This document shows, piece by piece, positions 24,820-25,971 of a DNA stretch of 25,971 nt. The DNA lies in assembly GCA_034429745.1 (NCBI GenBank), contig DAOUFY010000031.1, forward strand, positions 1-25,971, written 5' to 3'. Source of the DNA: JBAXBF01 sp034429745. GTDB lineage: Bacteria; Chloroflexota; Anaerolineae; Anaerolineales; DRKV01. The number at the start of each line of letters is the position of its first letter. Position 1 is the first letter of the stretch. Made by a program: the position numbers and the translations under genes. Below the pieces are notes generated by a model. That model saw only the letters and a program-made list of their open reading frames with translations. It ran no database searches and had not been told where the DNA came from.

Positions 24820-25310
24820 CTATAACAACAGATTGGATTGATAGTTTTAAAGACCCGTCTATGCAAAAGCCGCTGGGCAAGGGAGCATTTTTCAGCGGCG
24901 TAGTGCTTGGGTTCATCGCCAGATGCCAAGCCGGCAAAGATCTAAAGACAACAATAGCACGGGGGACAACTGATAGGTTCATCGCCAGATGCCAAGCCGG
25001 CAAAGATGGATCGCTAAGCAGCGCTCCGCTCTTTAAAAAGCTAAGCTTTGGAAAGCTGAAAAAACGCGAACTCAAGCAGCAGCTTTCGCAGGTGCCTATG
25101 CTGATCAACGTTTATGATGTGCCTTATATTTGGCAGATTACTGAGCTAGCAAATTTGGCAAGTGAAGCTTTGCTGCAAGCTACGGAAGAGCTTGGCGTTG
25201 ATGGTAACTTTATTTTTTCTACTGCGTTTCTCAACGCGTGGAACTATTTGTATCAACTTTACCCACAATTAAAATCTACAGAAAAAAAGGATGAGGAGGC
25301 AACAAAATGA
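24816..25310 (+). CDS. Cas11-like small subunit (separate C-terminal part of Csh1)
   Basis: 164 aa. The order FFSGVVLGFIA, then an xxQ position, APLFKKLSFGKLKKRELKQ, and finally ITELANLASEALLQ with FIFSTAFLNAWNYL resembles the end of full-length Csh1 proteins, which acts as the Cascade small subunit (Cas11). In other type I-B systems this part is in the cas8b gene and is also made from an internal start. Here it has its own ATG, overlapping the cas8b stop (ATGA) in another frame, with AAGGAG seven bases upstream. The stop overlaps cas7 in the same ATGA manner. It contains a 22-residue in-frame duplication (two FIARCQAGKD copies). The homology is by eye, but length of both ORFs together (703 aa) fits full Csh1. 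Confidence 0.7.
   Translation: MTITTDWIDSFKDPSMQKPLGKGAFFSGVVLGFIARCQAGKDLKTTIARGTTDRFIARCQAGKDGSLSSAPLFKKLSFGKLKKRELKQQLSQVPMLINVYDVPYIWQITELANLASEALLQATEELGVDGNFIFSTAFLNAWNYLYQLYPQLKSTEKKDEEATK
24910..25007 (+). repeat. Perfect 32-bp direct repeat with 34-bp spacer inside the small-subunit gene
   Basis: Identical 32-bp copies lie at 24910-24941 and 24976-25007, both beginning GGTTCATCGCC and ending GGCAAAGAT. The 34 bases between (24942-24975) are not related to either flank. Each copy contains a short inverted repeat TGCC-AAGCC-GGCA. The 66-bp period equals 22 codons, so the frame is kept. The geometry matches one CRISPR repeat-spacer-repeat unit, yet it is inside a coding sequence. Confidence 0.9.
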
Positions 25311-25971
25311 GTTTTAAAAACAGACGTGAAGTATTATTTATCTACAGTGTAAAGGATGCTAACCCCAACGGTGATCCGCTGAATGCTAATCAACCGCGCA
25401 TGGATGAGCTGAGCAACCAAATTATGGTTTCGGATGTACGCATTAAACGCACCATACGCGATCAATGGCTGCGAGATGGCTTAGAAGTGTTTGTGGATGC
25501 TGAGCCTAAAACTCTTCCCTCACGGATTAAAGAACTGAAGGATAAATATAAAGTCACAGAGAGCGAAGAGGCACTGGGTAAATGTATTGATGCGCGTGTG
25601 TTTGGGGTTACTGATACAGAAGAAAAAGCTTCCTTCTCTTGGACTGGACCCTTACAGTTTAAGTGGGGACGGTCATTGCATCAAGCTCAGGTGGAATTGG
25701 TACAAGGCACCGGCGCTTTTAAAAAAGAAGACAAAGCAAATCAGCGCACTTTTCGCAATGAATATCTTGTGCCTTTTGTAGTGCTGGGTGTGTACGGCAT
25801 TGCCAATCAATACAGTTCAGAAATAACCGGCGCGACTGATGATGATTTGGATAAGACCAGTGCAGCGCTATGGCAGGGCACTATCAACTTGATTACCCGC
25901 AGCAAAGTAGGACACGTGCCGCGCTTGCTGCTGGAGATCATTTATCAAGAGGGGTTCCAAGGCATGATTGG
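25307..25971 (+). CDS. cas7: Type I-B Cascade backbone Cas7/Csh2 (partial, runs off the right end)
   Basis: First 221 codons of the crRNA-coating backbone protein. The N-terminus reads MSFKNRREVLFIYSVKDANP, followed by NGDPLNANQPRMDE and VSDVRIKRTIRDQW, the defining Csh2/DevR blocks of the Cas7 family. SFSWTGPLQFKWGRSLHQ and YLVPFVVLGVYGIANQ further on are also typical. The reading frame stays open to the last base, so the gene is cut only by the window edge. It starts in the ATGA overlap with the small-subunit gene, behind GAGGAGG. Cas5, Cas3, the adaptation genes and the array would be expected to the right. Confidence 0.93.
   Translation, partial: MSFKNRREVLFIYSVKDANPNGDPLNANQPRMDELSNQIMVSDVRIKRTIRDQWLRDGLEVFVDAEPKTLPSRIKELKDKYKVTESEEALGKCIDARVFGVTDTEEKASFSWTGPLQFKWGRSLHQAQVELVQGTGAFKKEDKANQRTFRNEYLVPFVVLGVYGIANQYSSEITGATDDDLDKTSAALWQGTINLITRSKVGHVPRLLLEIIYQEGFQGMI

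Noticed and set aside
24910..25007. A genuine CRISPR array of two repeats
   Set aside because: It lies in frame inside a coupled, well-supported coding sequence and has only two copies. It is reported as a repeat with possible integration origin, not as an array.
25587..25781. A 64-aa ORF in another frame near the right end
   Set aside because: It is inside the clear Csh2/Cas7 coding sequence, which reads through in its own frame, and resembles no known protein.

Overview
This 26-kb window (about 45% GC) looks like chromosome of a Chloroflexota bacterium, probably Anaerolineae-like. That is inferred from the kinds of proteins present: the lipA-dnaG-rpoD cluster, a bacterial deoxynucleoside kinase, a fused membrane/spermidine-synthase protein, a DUF1461/TIGR01906 membrane protein and a Tat-type lipoprotein carbonic anhydrase. 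No rRNA or tRNA was seen, so the assignment is tentative. There is no gene-free stretch longer than 300 bases.

Layout. (1) 110-3828 (+): ATPase and two permeases of a BmpA-dependent nucleoside-type ABC importer; the binding protein is not in the window. (2) 3835-7647 (+): threonine synthase, a membrane-anchored family 2 glycosyltransferase and an unusual fold-type II PLP enzyme, closed by a hairpin at 7661-7690. (3) 7768-10985 (+): alpha/beta hydrolase, a small protein that resembles only region 2 of an ECF sigma factor, and a hydantoinase-A/oxoprolinase-like ASKHA protein, all tightly coupled. (4) 11108-15630 (+): lipoyl synthase, DNA primase and the principal sigma factor. (5) 17849-15652 (-): NAD(P)-binding epimerase-like protein, cyclase-family metal hydrolase and deoxynucleoside kinase, behind an apparently leaderless promoter. 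(6) 21030-17984 (-): exported beta-carbonic anhydrase, fused spermidine-synthase-like membrane protein and DUF1461 membrane protein. (7) 21321-25971 (+): WYL regulator followed by a type I-B CRISPR-Cas operon (cas6, cas8b/csh1, a separate small-subunit gene, cas7/csh2) that runs off the right end.

The CRISPR-Cas end is the most interesting part. The C-terminal small-subunit region of Cas8b, normally part of the same gene, is its own ORF coupled to cas8b by an ATGA overlap. That small gene contains a perfect 32-bp direct repeat separated by exactly 34 bp. Removing one repeat plus the 34 bp restores a normal-looking protein, so the structure has the geometry expected of off-target spacer integration by a CRISPR adaptation machine, although a simple tandem-repeat origin is not excluded. 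A second insert of exactly 34 bp, bounded by 14-bp direct repeats, lies inside cas8b. Perfect inverted repeats sit at the predicted promoters of both the WYL gene and the cas operon and are candidate operators.
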